From Umezawaea sp049997955 (GTDB lineage: Bacteria > Actinomycetota > Actinomycetes > Mycobacteriales > Pseudonocardiaceae): a stretch of DNA of 64,000 bases. Position 1 is the stretch's first letter, and each line of letters starts with the position of its first letter. Where the stretch lies: positions 1 to 64,000 of the forward strand of contig JAEBDY010000001.1 of the NCBI GenBank assembly GCA_049997955.1. The letters run 5' to 3'. The position numbers were made by a program, and so were the translations under genes. The notes beneath the pieces were generated by a model. It saw nothing but the letters and a program-made list of their open reading frames with translations. It was not told the origin of the DNA and made no database searches. Below, one piece after another: positions 40,475-49,119 of this stretch.

Positions 40475-41174
40475 GCAGACCGTCCTGCTGGAGGGGTTCC
40501 ACGCGGTCAAGCACGCGTTGCGGTTCGGCGCGCCCGTCGAACCGCTCGTCGCGCTGAGCACGTCCGCGCTGCTGGGCTTGGCCGAGTCCCACGCACCGGA
40601 CCTGGTCGACGTGCTGGCGGCCACCGCTCGCGAGGTGACGCCCGCCGAGTTCGCCAGGCTCGTCGGCCGCACCCACCCGACCGGTGTCGCCGGGTTCACC
40701 GCCCGGCCCGCCGTCGACGTCGCCGGGCTGGCCGAGGACCGCCAGACCCCGCTCGTCCTGCTGGACAACCCCCGCAACCTCGGCAACCTCGGCGCGGTCA
40801 TCCGGGTCGCCGCCGGGCTGGGCGCGGGAGGAGTCCTGTCGATCGGCGACGTGGACCCGTGGCACCCCACCGTCCTGCGCGGCAGCGCGGGCCTGCACTT
40901 CGCCGTGCCGGTCGGGAGGCTGGACGCGCTGGACGGCGTCGAAGGCCCGGTGTTCGCGCTCGACGCCGACGGAGCCGACATCGCGGACGTGCGGATCCCG
41001 TCGAACGCCGTGCTGGCTTTCGGGTCGGAGCGGCACGGGCTGTCTAAGGCGGTGCGGGAGCGGGCCGACCACCTGGTGTCGCTGCCGATGCGCCCGCTGG
41101 TGTCCAGCTACAACCTGACCACGTCCGTCGCGATGGCGTTGTACCACTGGGACCTGTTCCACCGAGCTTCTTGA
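40434..41174 (+). CDS. TrmH/SpoU-family RNA 2'-O-methyltransferase
   Basis: 246 residues. The three SPOUT motifs are DNPRNLGNLGAVIRVAAG (motif 1, with the catalytic Arg), LAFGSERHGLS (motif 2) and LPMRPLVSSYNLTTSVAMALY (motif 3, knot and SAM site). It methylates a ribose 2'-OH in tRNA or 23S rRNA. The N-terminal part resembles the substrate-binding domain of RlmB/TsnR-type enzymes, but the target cannot be named. The start at GTG 40434 lies inside the DUF2784 gene; a shorter start is possible. Confidence 0.88.
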   Translation: MSTTPTRTTSGSTEQTVLLEGFHAVKHALRFGAPVEPLVALSTSALLGLAESHAPDLVDVLAATAREVTPAEFARLVGRTHPTGVAGFTARPAVDVAGLAEDRQTPLVLLDNPRNLGNLGAVIRVAAGLGAGGVLSIGDVDPWHPTVLRGSAGLHFAVPVGRLDALDGVEGPVFALDADGADIADVRIPSNAVLAFGSERHGLSKAVRERADHLVSLPMRPLVSSYNLTTSVAMALYHWDLFHRAS

Positions 41175-41199
41175 ACGGTCAAGAGATCACTATGTCCTC

Positions 41200-42324
41200 G
41201 TGACGGTCGAGAGGTCCACCCCGAAGATGATGGCCGCTCGGGCGGGAGTCGCCGAGCGAGCCGTGCAGTCGCGGCACCTGCGCCGGGTCTGGGGCGTGCC
41301 GGGCACGCTGCTGGGCGTCGCCGCCTGGCCGATGGACTGGCGGGGCCACCTGCACGTCCGGTTCAACTACTGGTGGCAGGCGCACCTGCTGGACTGCGTG
41401 GTCGACGCGCAGCTGCGGGCGCCGACCGAGGCGCGCCACCAGGTCGTGCGGCGGCTGGTGCGCGGCGTCCGGGTGCGGAACCTGGTCGGGTGGACGAACG
41501 ACTTCTACGACGACGTGGCGTGGCTCGGCCTGGCGCTCCAGCGCGCGGCGAAGCACGTGGGGGTGTCGCGGCCGTCGGGGGTCTCGGCGATCGCGACCCG
41601 GTTGCGCGACGGCTGGACAGACCACGGCGGCGGCGGCATCTGGTGGAAGCGCGACGACGACTTCAAGAACGTGCCCGCGAACGGGCCGACGGCGATCTTC
41701 TTCGCCCGCCTGGCGCGGGAGGGCGGTTCGCACGACGACCTCGACCGCGCGAAGTCCATCGTGGACTGGATGGAGGCGAGCCTGGTCGACCCCGAGTCGG
41801 GGTTGGCGTGGGACGGCCTGCACGTGCACCCGAACGGCGACGTCCGCGAGATCGAGACGACGATCTACTCGTACTGCCAAGGGGTCCTGCTCGGCGCGAA
41901 CCTCGAACTGGCGCGGGAATCGCTGACGGCGCTGGACCGGGTCGAGCGGCTGGTGCGCGCGGTCGCCAAGGAGTTGGCGGTCGACGGTGTGCTGCGCGGC
42001 CACGGTGGCGGTGACGGCGGCCTGTTCGGCGGGATCCTGTTGCGCTACCTGGCCCAGGCCGCGGTCGTGCTGCCCGAGCTGGACCGCTCCGCGGCCGCGG
42101 AGATCGCCGCGGACGTCGTGTTCTCGTCGGCGGAAGCCGTGTGGGACAACCGGACCGTGGCGGTGAGCGGTCCGCTGTTCGGTCCTGAGTGGACGGCGCA
42201 GGCCGTCGCCCCCGTTCGGGAGCGACGGCCGGAGAGCGACCTGTCCGTCCAGCTGGGCGGGTGGATGGCGCTGGAGGCCGCCGCGCTGCTGGAGCGCAGC
42301 GGCTTCGACCCGCCGCGCCGCTAG
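41200..42324 (+). CDS. Glycoside hydrolase family 76-like protein
   Basis: 374 residues forming an (alpha/alpha)6-type barrel. The GH76 signature is NDFYDDVAWLGLAL with the catalytic Asp pair D104-D105. GIWWKRDDDFKN, EASLVDPESGLAWDGL and YSYCQGVLLGANLELA (counterpart of the YNQG segment) follow. GH76 enzymes cleave alpha-1,6-mannan, which in actinomycetes could mean mannan cores of lipomannan. There is no signal peptide, so either the substrate is cytosolic or the start is wrong. A weak CACTAT hexamer ends 6 nt before the GTG. Convergent with the reductase gene (4-bp overlap). Confidence 0.75.
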   Translation: MTVERSTPKMMAARAGVAERAVQSRHLRRVWGVPGTLLGVAAWPMDWRGHLHVRFNYWWQAHLLDCVVDAQLRAPTEARHQVVRRLVRGVRVRNLVGWTNDFYDDVAWLGLALQRAAKHVGVSRPSGVSAIATRLRDGWTDHGGGGIWWKRDDDFKNVPANGPTAIFFARLAREGGSHDDLDRAKSIVDWMEASLVDPESGLAWDGLHVHPNGDVREIETTIYSYCQGVLLGANLELARESLTALDRVERLVRAVAKELAVDGVLRGHGGGDGGLFGGILLRYLAQAAVVLPELDRSAAAEIAADVVFSSAEAVWDNRTVAVSGPLFGPEWTAQAVAPVRERRPESDLSVQLGGWMALEAAALLERSGFDPPRR

Positions 42325-43409
42325 CGGGCCAGCAGCCCGCGGTACCAGTCGAGGTAGTTCGCCAGTTCGACGAGGTCGAACCGCCACGACCGGAGCGCGG
42401 GCGCCCCGACGGCGTCGACCAGGTTCTTCTGGTCGAACCGCTTGTGCCCGGTCATGTACGAGCCGTAGAACTCGATCTTGCGGTCGAACTCCCGCTCCAG
42501 CTGGGTGAACCCGTCGACGTCGTCGGTGTGCACCGGCCGGGGCAGCCCGGCCTTCTCGAACATCACGCCCAGCCCCGGCCCGACCTGGAGCGGGTCCGGG
42601 TGGGTCAGGTGGAACACGTCGGCCGTCGAGCCGGACTGGCTGATGCTCACCGCGTCCGCCACGACCAGGTCGACCGGCACCAGGTTGACCCGCGCCGGTG
42701 CTTCCGCCCGCACCCGCATCGGCGTGGCCAGGTCCTCGGCCGAGCCGAGCATCCCCAGGGCCCGGCGGAACTGCGTGAGCCTCCGCTGGATGCCGTAGAG
42801 CCCGGACTGCCCGCCGCACAGCGCGTACGTCCGGCTGTGCCCGATCACGACGCTGGGCCGCAGGGTTCGGGTGGCGAACGCCGTGGCCTCCGACACCAGG
42901 CGTTCGGCCCCGATCTTGCTCTCCTCGTACCGGTTGTTGGTCTCCACGTCGTCCATCCGGACCTCGGCGATGTCGCCGTCCATCCGCCCGGACACGTACG
43001 CCGTGCTCATGTGGTTGAACGTCGACGCGCCCGCCGCCTCGGCCAGGTCCAGCGCGTTGCGGGTGCCCCCGATGTTGGTGTCCCGCAACGCTTCCCAGTG
43101 CCGGTCCTCGTACCGCAGGTCCGCCGCGTTGTGCCAGAACTCCTTGGCCCCGACGAGGTCCTCCACGCCGAGGCGCGGCTTGCCGAGGTCGGCGGGGATG
43201 ACCGTGCACCGCTTCTCGATCTCCAGCCCGGACGCGCCGTACTCGCGCGCGGCCGTCGTGAGCGCCGTCCGCAGCCTCTCCTCCGGCCCGGCCTTGCGAC
43301 CCGGTCGGACCAGGCACACGACCTCGTCGTCGGTCCGCGCCAGCAGTTCCAGCACCAGGGCCGCCCCGAGCAGCCCGGTCGCGCCGGTGACGACCTGCTT
43401 GCCGCTCAC
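42321..43409 (-). CDS. NAD(P)-dependent thioester reductase (extended SDR)
   Basis: 362 residues. The Rossmann loop TGATGLLG (8-15), HMSTAYVSG (Ser135-Thr136) and the catalytic Y161-E-E-S-K165 in NRYEESKIGAERL are all present, as in reductase domains of NRPS/carboxylate reductases that cut an acyl thioester to an aldehyde. It has no carrier-protein or adenylation domain, so it acts on a free CoA or ACP thioester. The GTG start overlaps the P450 stop (GTGA). It is the last gene of a three-gene operon (acyltransferase, P450, reductase). Substrate unknown. Confidence 0.8.
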   Translation of the reverse strand: MSGKQVVTGATGLLGAALVLELLARTDDEVVCLVRPGRKAGPEERLRTALTTAAREYGASGLEIEKRCTVIPADLGKPRLGVEDLVGAKEFWHNAADLRYEDRHWEALRDTNIGGTRNALDLAEAAGASTFNHMSTAYVSGRMDGDIAEVRMDDVETNNRYEESKIGAERLVSEATAFATRTLRPSVVIGHSRTYALCGGQSGLYGIQRRLTQFRRALGMLGSAEDLATPMRVRAEAPARVNLVPVDLVVADAVSISQSGSTADVFHLTHPDPLQVGPGLGVMFEKAGLPRPVHTDDVDGFTQLEREFDRKIEFYGSYMTGHKRFDQKNLVDAVGAPALRSWRFDLVELANYLDWYRGLLAR

Positions 43410-44674
43410 GGTCGCCTCCGGGGGGTGAAGTAGGCGGGCATCCGGCCGATCGCGTTGATGAAGTTGCCCGCCACGTAGCGGGGGGCGCCGATCCGCAGGT
43501 CCGGCAGCTGCCGGTAGACCTCGGTGAGGATGTGCCGCAGCTCCAGCCGTGCGAGGTGCGCGCCGAGGCAGTAGTGGGGTCCGCCGCCGCCGAACGAGAT
43601 GTGCCGGTTCGGGGTGCGGGTGATGTCGAAGGACCACGGGTCGGTGAAGACCTGTTCATCGCGGTTGGCCGACGAGAAGAAGAGCACGACGTGCTCTCCC
43701 GCCTCGATGGTCTGCCCACCCAGTTCGGTGCGCTCCACGGCGGTGCGGCGGAAGGTCATGATCGGGGTCGACCAGCGGAGGATCTCGTCGATCGCGCCCG
43801 GCAGGCGCGCGTCGAAGTCGGCCATCAGCAGGGCGCGCTGGACGGGGAAGCGGTCGAGGGCGTGCACGCCGTGGCTGATGGCGTGCCGGGTGGTCTCGTT
43901 GCCCGCGATGAACAGGAGGATGAAGAACGCGCGGATCTCGTCGTCGGTGAGCCGCTCGCCGTCGACCTCGGCCTGGATGAGCGCGCTCATCAGGTCGTCG
44001 GTCGGGTGCTCGCGCTTCTCGTCGATCAGGTCGAGCGACATGGCGGTGAACGCGACCACGCCGTCGCGGATCGCCTGGGCGGGGTCGGCGCCGCCGAACT
44101 CGGGGTCCTTGCAGCCGATCATGGCGTTCGCGTGCACGAGAGCGCGGTCCCGCTGGTCCTCCGGCAGGCCGATGATCTCGCAGATGGTCCAGATCGGCAG
44201 CCGCTCGGCGATGCCCGTGACGAAGTCGACCTCGCCGAGGTGCGCCACGGAGGCGACCACGTCGCGGGCGGCCCGCTGGATGGCCGCGTCCATGCGGGCC
44301 ATGCGGCGAGGGGTGAAGGTGGTGGTGATGAGCTTGCGCAGCCGCGAGTGCCTGGGGCCGTCCATCGCGATGATCGACTGCGTCGCCTCGGCGAGCGCGG
44401 GCGGCAGGATTTCCAGCGTGACGCCGCCGAAGTACGCGGCCGAGGAGAACGCGCGGGGATTCCGACTTACTTCGGAAACTTCGTTATGATTGACGACGGC
44501 CCAATAACCCTGCGTTTCGACCGTGGGAATAACGGGGTTTTCAATGGGGGCCTGCCACGACACCGGACGATTCCGCCTCAACTCGGCGAATCGCGAATCC
44601 CGGTCTTTGGGCGGCAGCGCCCAGAATTCCTCGGAGGACAGGTCTACCGAAACACGGTTGTCGAAAGTAGTCAT
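43406..44674 (-). CDS. Cytochrome P450 (CYP125/CYP124-like clan)
   Basis: 422 residues. The I-helix has AGNETTRHAISHG (257-269), resembling sterol and fatty-acid hydroxylases of the CYP123-126/142 group. The K-helix is EILR (297-300) and the haem loop FGGGGPHYCLGAHLAR has Cys369. It hydroxylates with electrons from a ferredoxin not encoded nearby. The open frame extends upstream, but the ATG at 44674 opens the conserved N-terminus (MTTFDNRVSVDLSSEEFW) and overlaps the acyltransferase stop (ATGA). Its ends are coupled to both neighbours, so it works in the same pathway. Confidence 0.92.
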   Translation of the reverse strand: MTTFDNRVSVDLSSEEFWALPPKDRDSRFAELRRNRPVSWQAPIENPVIPTVETQGYWAVVNHNEVSEVSRNPRAFSSAAYFGGVTLEILPPALAEATQSIIAMDGPRHSRLRKLITTTFTPRRMARMDAAIQRAARDVVASVAHLGEVDFVTGIAERLPIWTICEIIGLPEDQRDRALVHANAMIGCKDPEFGGADPAQAIRDGVVAFTAMSLDLIDEKREHPTDDLMSALIQAEVDGERLTDDEIRAFFILLFIAGNETTRHAISHGVHALDRFPVQRALLMADFDARLPGAIDEILRWSTPIMTFRRTAVERTELGGQTIEAGEHVVLFFSSANRDEQVFTDPWSFDITRTPNRHISFGGGGPHYCLGAHLARLELRHILTEVYRQLPDLRIGAPRYVAGNFINAIGRMPAYFTPRRRP

Positions 44675-45483
44675 GAGTTTTCCGAAAGTTCCGACGCGAT
44701 CTCGCCGCGCAGCACGGACTCCAGTTCGACCAGCGCCCTGGCGACCGTGGAGCCGTCGAGCACCCGGTGGTCGTAGGTGAGCCGCACGTCGAGCGTGCCG
44801 TCGTCCTCGAACTGGCCGTAGTTCAACGTCGTCGTGAGCGGCGAGAGCTGGTGCAGGCTGGCCCCGCCCTCGGACGCCGTCGTGCTGGCCGCGAACGTGC
44901 CGAGGAAGTACGCCCGCAGCGGGCCGCGGGCCTGCACGGCGAGCCACCACACCAGCCTGCGGGCCGGGAACGGCAGGCTGCTGAGCTTGAGGATGCGCCG
45001 GTAGCTGCGGAGACTCTCCAGCGGCGCCGTCTTGTAGCGGCGCACGATGGCGTCGATCTCGCGCAGCGGGAGTGTCTCCGGGCGCGGGATCCGGGTGAAG
45101 AACACCGCGCTCTCACCCTCGTAGGTGCGCTCCACGCTGAACGACGCGGCCGTCTCCGGGTGCTCGTAGAGGTGCGCCCGCGGGAAGGAGAAGTACGCGC
45201 GGCGCAGCTCCGGATGCCTGGCCGACACGGTCGCGTAGGCCTTCATGAAGATCGCGCACCAGCTGACGTGGTCCTGCGCCGAAGCGCGGGCGGCGACCAC
45301 GTCGCCCAGGCGCATCCGCCGCTGCATCGGCACGCTGGGGACCTTGCGCGAATGGTGCAGCAGGTCGCGCATGAACTGTCGGGGCGGCGAAAGCCGCAGT
45401 GTTCGTCCGCGTCGAATGGGGACGTCCTGCGCGGTTCTCGGAAGCTCCCCCGATTGACGGGCTATCGGTGTCCTGATGAGCAT
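44671..45483 (-). CDS. Acyltransferase of the E2 catalytic-domain (CAT-like) fold
   Basis: 270 residues. It resembles only the catalytic core of 2-oxoacid dehydrogenase E2 proteins: QDHVSWCAIFMKAYATVSARHPELRRAYFSF early and the active-site LTYDHRVLDGSTVARALVELE (His239, Asp243) at the end. It lacks lipoyl and E1/E3-binding domains, so it is not part of a dehydrogenase complex. A transfer of an acyl group between CoA and an alcohol, amine or thiol is expected. The ATG follows minus-strand TATCGT (45496-45491) by 7 nt. It is the first gene of the acyltransferase-P450-reductase operon. Confidence 0.75.
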   Translation of the reverse strand: MLIRTPIARQSGELPRTAQDVPIRRGRTLRLSPPRQFMRDLLHHSRKVPSVPMQRRMRLGDVVAARASAQDHVSWCAIFMKAYATVSARHPELRRAYFSFPRAHLYEHPETAASFSVERTYEGESAVFFTRIPRPETLPLREIDAIVRRYKTAPLESLRSYRRILKLSSLPFPARRLVWWLAVQARGPLRAYFLGTFAASTTASEGGASLHQLSPLTTTLNYGQFEDDGTLDVRLTYDHRVLDGSTVARALVELESVLRGEIASELSENS

Positions 45484-45490
45484 GCGAACG

Positions 45491-45496
45491 ACGATA
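45491..45496 (-). promoter_or_regulatory. Leaderless promoter -10 (TATCGT) of the acyltransferase-P450-reductase operon
   Basis: Reads TATCGT on the minus strand, 7 nt from the ATG at 45483. It gives one transcript for the three coupled genes. Confidence 0.45.
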
Positions 45497-45561
45497 GGTA
45501 CGAAACGGACGTGCTCCGAGAACGTGGTCCCGAATAGGGGTTGATGTAAATCATATTGCGC

Positions 45562-46539
45562 TCAGTGACAGCCGCAAGACTGTCGGTGCTTCAACGTCGG
45601 TGCGAGCCGGATGGTTTCCGGCGGGCGGTGCGGATCGGTGATCCTCGACAGCAGCAGCCGCACGGCCGTTCGGCCGATCTCCTCGATCGGCTGGGCCATG
45701 GTCGTCAGCGGCGGGTCGACCAGCTCGGACCACTCGACCTCGTCGTACGACACGATCGCCAGGTCCCGCCCGACCCGCAGGCCGCGAGCGCGCACCTCGT
45801 GCAACACGCTGGTCAGGACCATGTGGTCGCCCGCGACCACGGCCGTCGGCGGCGACTCCAGGTCCAGCAGCGGACCGAGCTTGCCGTCGGAGGACACCAG
45901 CTCCTCGTCCCACTGGAGGCCGGAGCGGCCGAGCCCGAGCCGGTAGCCGAGCACGCGCTCGTCCGTCGTCGCGAGACCGATCTGGCCGGTGACCATGCCG
46001 ATCCGCCGGTGCCCCAGCTCCGCCAGGTGCCTGGCGAGCTGCGAGGTCGACTGGACGTTCTCCGGCCCGACCTGGTCCATGTCCTGGCTCATCGTCAGCC
46101 GGTCCACGAGCACCGTCGGTATGCCGAGGCGGCGGAGTTCGGGCAGCACCACGCCACCAGCGCCCGCCGACGGCGTCAGCAGCAGGCCGTCGACCCGGCG
46201 GCCGCGCAGCATCCGCACGGCGGCCTGCTCGGACTCGGCGGTGTCGCGCGTGTCGATCAGGACGAGCGAGTAACCGGCCGTCGTGGCCTCGTTCTCGATC
46301 GCGGCGATCAGCTCCGCGAAGTACGGGTGCGACACCAGTGAGACGGCCAGCCCCAAGGACTTCGTGCCGCCGGTCACGAGGGAGCGCGCGATGGCGTCCC
46401 CGGTGTAGCCGGTCTCCTCGATGGCCTTGAGGACGCGCTCCTTCGTCTCCGGGGCCACCGACCTGGTCTCGTTGATGACGTGTGAGACCGTGGTGATGGA
46501 GACCCCGGCGAGGGTCGCGACCTCCCGCATGGTGATCAT
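45562..46539 (-). CDS. LacI-family sugar-responsive repressor
   Basis: 325 residues. The N-terminal HTH and hinge are MREVATLAGVSITTVSHVINETRSVAPETKERVLKAIEETGYTGDAIARSLVTGGT, followed by a periplasmic-binding-type effector domain (SLGLAVSLVSHPYFAEL; VDGLLLTPSAG; LGHRRIGMVTG; VVSYDEVEW-type IVSYDEVEWSELV). The ATG at 46539 is used; another ATG 9 nt in (46530) is possible. Between it and the divergent PfkB gene lies CGCAATCGCTTGCG, an exact CAAnCGnTTG LacI operator. It should control the sugar kinase pair and itself. Confidence 0.9.
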   Translation of the reverse strand: MITMREVATLAGVSITTVSHVINETRSVAPETKERVLKAIEETGYTGDAIARSLVTGGTKSLGLAVSLVSHPYFAELIAAIENEATTAGYSLVLIDTRDTAESEQAAVRMLRGRRVDGLLLTPSAGAGGVVLPELRRLGIPTVLVDRLTMSQDMDQVGPENVQSTSQLARHLAELGHRRIGMVTGQIGLATTDERVLGYRLGLGRSGLQWDEELVSSDGKLGPLLDLESPPTAVVAGDHMVLTSVLHEVRARGLRVGRDLAIVSYDEVEWSELVDPPLTTMAQPIEEIGRTAVRLLLSRITDPHRPPETIRLAPTLKHRQSCGCH

Positions 46540-46578
46540 GTGAAACAAGCCCCGTTCCGCTGGGCGGCAATCCGTGTG

Positions 46579-46592
46579 CGCAATCGCTTGCG
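46579..46592. promoter_or_regulatory. LacI operator between LacI and PfkB genes
   Basis: CGCAATCGCTTGCG matches the LacI-family consensus CAAnCGnTTG with extended CG flanks. It lies 40 bp from the LacI start and 32 bp from the kinase start. Confidence 0.75.
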
Positions 46593-46623
46593 ACGGGACC
46601 CTACCTGCTAGGAGGCGTTCGCG

Positions 46624-47475
46624 ATGGTTGCGGTGATGTGTGTCGGTCTGACGACGGTGGACGTCATCCAGCAGGTAGCTGAATTCCCCACTCCGGGTGA
46701 CAAGGTGCAGTCCAGGGGTGTTCACCTGGCGCCGGGCGGCCCCGCGGCCAACGCCGCGTCGACGGTCGCCGCACTCGGCCACCGCGCGGTGCTGCTGACC
46801 GCGCTGGGGCGGGACGCGTTCGGCGAGCTGGCCGCCGCGGGCCTCGCCGAGCGGGGTGTCGAGTTCCACGACCTGGCACCCGATTCCCACATCTCGCTCA
46901 GCATGGTCGCCGTCCGCGAGCGCGACGGCGAGCGCACCGTGATCTCCCGCAACGCCGCCGAAGTAGCCCTCCAGGCCACTGTGGACGCCGTAACACCGTT
47001 TGTATTCCAGGCGGACGTGCTCCTGCTCGACGGGCACCTCGGCCAGCTGGCCCTGACGGCCGCGAATGTGGCCAAAGATGCCGGTTTGCCGGTGGTGCTC
47101 GACGCCGGGAGCTGGAAACCTGTGCTTGAGGACCTGCTGCCGCTGGTGGACGTCGCCGCGTGCTCGTCGGCTTTCGAGCTGACCGAGGACGAGCTGCACG
47201 CCCGCGGGGTGCCGCTGGTGATCCGGACGAACGGTGCGAACCCGGTCACGTGGTCGTGCGACGGGGAGTTCCACGAACGCCCGGTGCCCGCGGTTGCCGT
47301 GCGCGACACCAACGGCGCGGGGGACGTGTGGCACGGTGCCCTTGCCGTCGCGCTCGCCCGGCAGGACCCGGTCGCCGCAGCGATCGGGTGGGCGAACGCG
47401 GTGGCGGCGGTCAGGGTGCGCAACACCGCGCAGGATTGGCTTGAGGAGTTGGCAAGGTGGCAGGACAGCAGGTGA
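46624..47475 (+). CDS. PfkB/ribokinase-family sugar kinase
   Basis: 283 residues. It has the N-terminal PfkB motif with GGPAANAASTVAALGHRAVLLTALGRDAFG and the C-terminal ATP/catalytic DTNGAGDVWHGALAVAL, with Asn where Thr/Ala is usual in DTxGAGD. It phosphorylates a sugar or sugar-like substrate with ATP. AGGAGG stands 7-8 nt before the ATG. It is divergent from LacI across a LacI operator, and the next kinase gene overlaps it by 19 bp. A hexose or pentose substrate is inferred, not shown. Confidence 0.87.
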   Translation: MVAVMCVGLTTVDVIQQVAEFPTPGDKVQSRGVHLAPGGPAANAASTVAALGHRAVLLTALGRDAFGELAAAGLAERGVEFHDLAPDSHISLSMVAVRERDGERTVISRNAAEVALQATVDAVTPFVFQADVLLLDGHLGQLALTAANVAKDAGLPVVLDAGSWKPVLEDLLPLVDVAACSSAFELTEDELHARGVPLVIRTNGANPVTWSCDGEFHERPVPAVAVRDTNGAGDVWHGALAVALARQDPVAAAIGWANAVAAVRVRNTAQDWLEELARWQDSR

Positions 47476-48092
47476 AGTTCGACGAGCTGCTCGACCGGGC
47501 TCGCGGGCTCGTGGACACCGGTGAGCGCAGGCTGCTCGGGATCGGCGGCGCACCTGGCTCGGGCAAGTCCACGCTCGCGCGCAGGCTGGTCGACGCGCTG
47601 GGCGCCGACGCGGCGCTCGTGGAGATGGACGGCTTCCACCTGGCCCAGCGCGAACTGCTCCGGCTGCGCATCAGCGAGCGCAAGGGCGCGCCGGACACCT
47701 TCGACGTCGCCGGCTACGTCGACCTGCTCGCCCGCCTCAAGGCCGCCGGACCGGACATCGTCTACGCGCCCGAGTTCCGGCGCGAGATCGAGGAGCCGAT
47801 CGCCTGCGCCGTGCCCATCGGCCCGGACGTGCCGCTCATCGTCACCGAGGGCAACTACCTGCTGCTGAACTACGACAAGTGGAAGCGCGTCCGCATCGTC
47901 CTGGACGAGGCCTGGTTCCTGTTCATCGACGACGACCTGCGCGTGCAGCGGCTGATAGACCGCCACCTGCGTTTCGGCCGGACGCAGGCGGAGGCCGAGG
48001 AGCGCGTCCTGCACGGCACCGACCACGTCAACGCCCTGATGGTGAACTCCTCCAAGGCGGGGGCCGACCTGCTCATCACCGACGTGGTGTGA
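47457..48092 (+). CDS. P-loop nucleoside/sugar kinase (FrcK/PanK-like)
   Basis: 211 residues. Walker A GIGGAPGSGKST near residue 30, MDGFHLAQREL (base-recognition segment), APEFRREIEEPIACAVPI, EGNYLLL (Walker B region) and RHLRFGRTQAEAEERV (lid with Arg) match the uridine-kinase/pantothenate-kinase-like fold of transport-linked kinases such as FrcK. The GTG start lies inside the PfkB gene, so the pair is coupled. The 3' end overlaps the convergent DedA gene by 17 bp. It probably acts with PfkB on a sugar under LacI control, but no transporter is in this stretch. Confidence 0.8.
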   Translation: MAGQQVKFDELLDRARGLVDTGERRLLGIGGAPGSGKSTLARRLVDALGADAALVEMDGFHLAQRELLRLRISERKGAPDTFDVAGYVDLLARLKAAGPDIVYAPEFRREIEEPIACAVPIGPDVPLIVTEGNYLLLNYDKWKRVRIVLDEAWFLFIDDDLRVQRLIDRHLRFGRTQAEAEERVLHGTDHVNALMVNSSKAGADLLITDVV

Positions 48093-48762
48093 GGTCCGCC
48101 TCCGCGTCGAGGTCGATCGGCTTCTGCATCTCCTGGCGGTAGCGCCAGACGCCGTACGCGGTGCCGAACACGAAGAACGCGACGCTGACCACGACCGCGG
48201 TCGTCTCCAGCCACGGCATCGACGTCAGCAGTCCCGCGCCGTAGTACCCGGCGAGCACGAGCGTCGGCACCCAGGCCAGCGCGCCGAGCGTCGTGGCCAG
48301 CAGGAACCGCTTCTTGTCCATCTGCGCCGCGCCCGCGACCATCGGCGCCAGCGTCCGGACCCACGGGATCCACCTGGCCAGCACGATCGCCCAGAACCCG
48401 CGCCGGTCCAGGAAGTCCCTGGCCTTCTCCAGGTTCGCCCGGTTCAGCATCCGACCGCCCTTGCGGGCCAGCAGGTGCGTACCGGTGGTCTGGCCGATGT
48501 AGTAGCCCACCAGGTTGCCGACCAGCGCCACCAGCATGGCCGCGGCGGACAGCAGCCACGCGTTCCACGCACCGGTGTGCTGGGCCAGGATGACGCCCGC
48601 CGCGAAGAGCAGCGAATCACCGGGCAGGAACAGCCCGAAGATGAACGCGCACTCGACGAACAGGAAGCCCAGGGTGATCAGCCACACCGCTACCGGACCC
48701 GCTGTCTCCAGCGGGTTGAGCGGGCTGAGCGCGAGGGTGAGGGTCGAACCGGACAGAACCAC
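48076..48762 (-). CDS. DedA-family membrane protein
   Basis: 228 residues and five to six hydrophobic segments. The DedA signature is FGLFLPGDSLLFAAGVILA, LVGNLVGYYIGQ and the conserved FLDRRGFWAIVLARWIPWVRTLAPMVAGAAQM (F-x-R-x-x-P-x-x-R). DedA proteins are implicated in lipid flipping (UndP carrier recycling) and proton-coupled homeostasis. Which lipid this one moves is unknown. The GTG follows TAGGCT by 6 nt. A second DedA gene lies at 52317. Confidence 0.88.
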   Translation of the reverse strand: MVLSGSTLTLALSPLNPLETAGPVAVWLITLGFLFVECAFIFGLFLPGDSLLFAAGVILAQHTGAWNAWLLSAAAMLVALVGNLVGYYIGQTTGTHLLARKGGRMLNRANLEKARDFLDRRGFWAIVLARWIPWVRTLAPMVAGAAQMDKKRFLLATTLGALAWVPTLVLAGYYGAGLLTSMPWLETTAVVVSVAFFVFGTAYGVWRYRQEMQKPIDLDAEADLTPRR

Positions 48763-48768
48763 GCATTC

Positions 48769-48774
48769 AGCCTA
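48769..48774 (-). promoter_or_regulatory. Leaderless promoter -10 (TAGGCT) of the first DedA gene
   Basis: Reads TAGGCT on the minus strand, 6 nt from the GTG at 48762. The rest of the 357-bp gap 48763-49119 shows no other signal. Confidence 0.5.
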
Positions 48775-49119
48775 CGTCGAGGTCGGGTGTCCGCAGGGCG
48801 ACCTTGACCCAACCGGTAGCGGAAAGCTTTGCGTCGTAACGGATCGCACACGCGCGATCACGGATTTGCCGGAGCTGGTTCGCCGAACGACGACCGGTCT
48901 TCCACCGAGAACCCGCGCCTCCGCGTTCGGCGATTACCGCATTCACCTGGCCGTATGGCGAATTCGCCAGTCCTCGGCGGGCCGGTGCCTGCCTGACCTC
49001 GGTGTTCGGCCCTGGGACGCGCCGCGAACCGAGACGCGATTCCCGTGCCCGGCGTGTTCGGCAGGGCAATCCCGAAGTGGCCCCGACTTTTCCCGCTGAT
49101 CCGCTTCCGCGAGTTCTCG

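Noticed and set aside
44671..45483. Pyruvate/2-oxoglutarate dehydrogenase E2 subunit
   Set aside because: No lipoyl or E1/E3-binding domain and no E1/E3 genes. Only the acyltransferase core is present.
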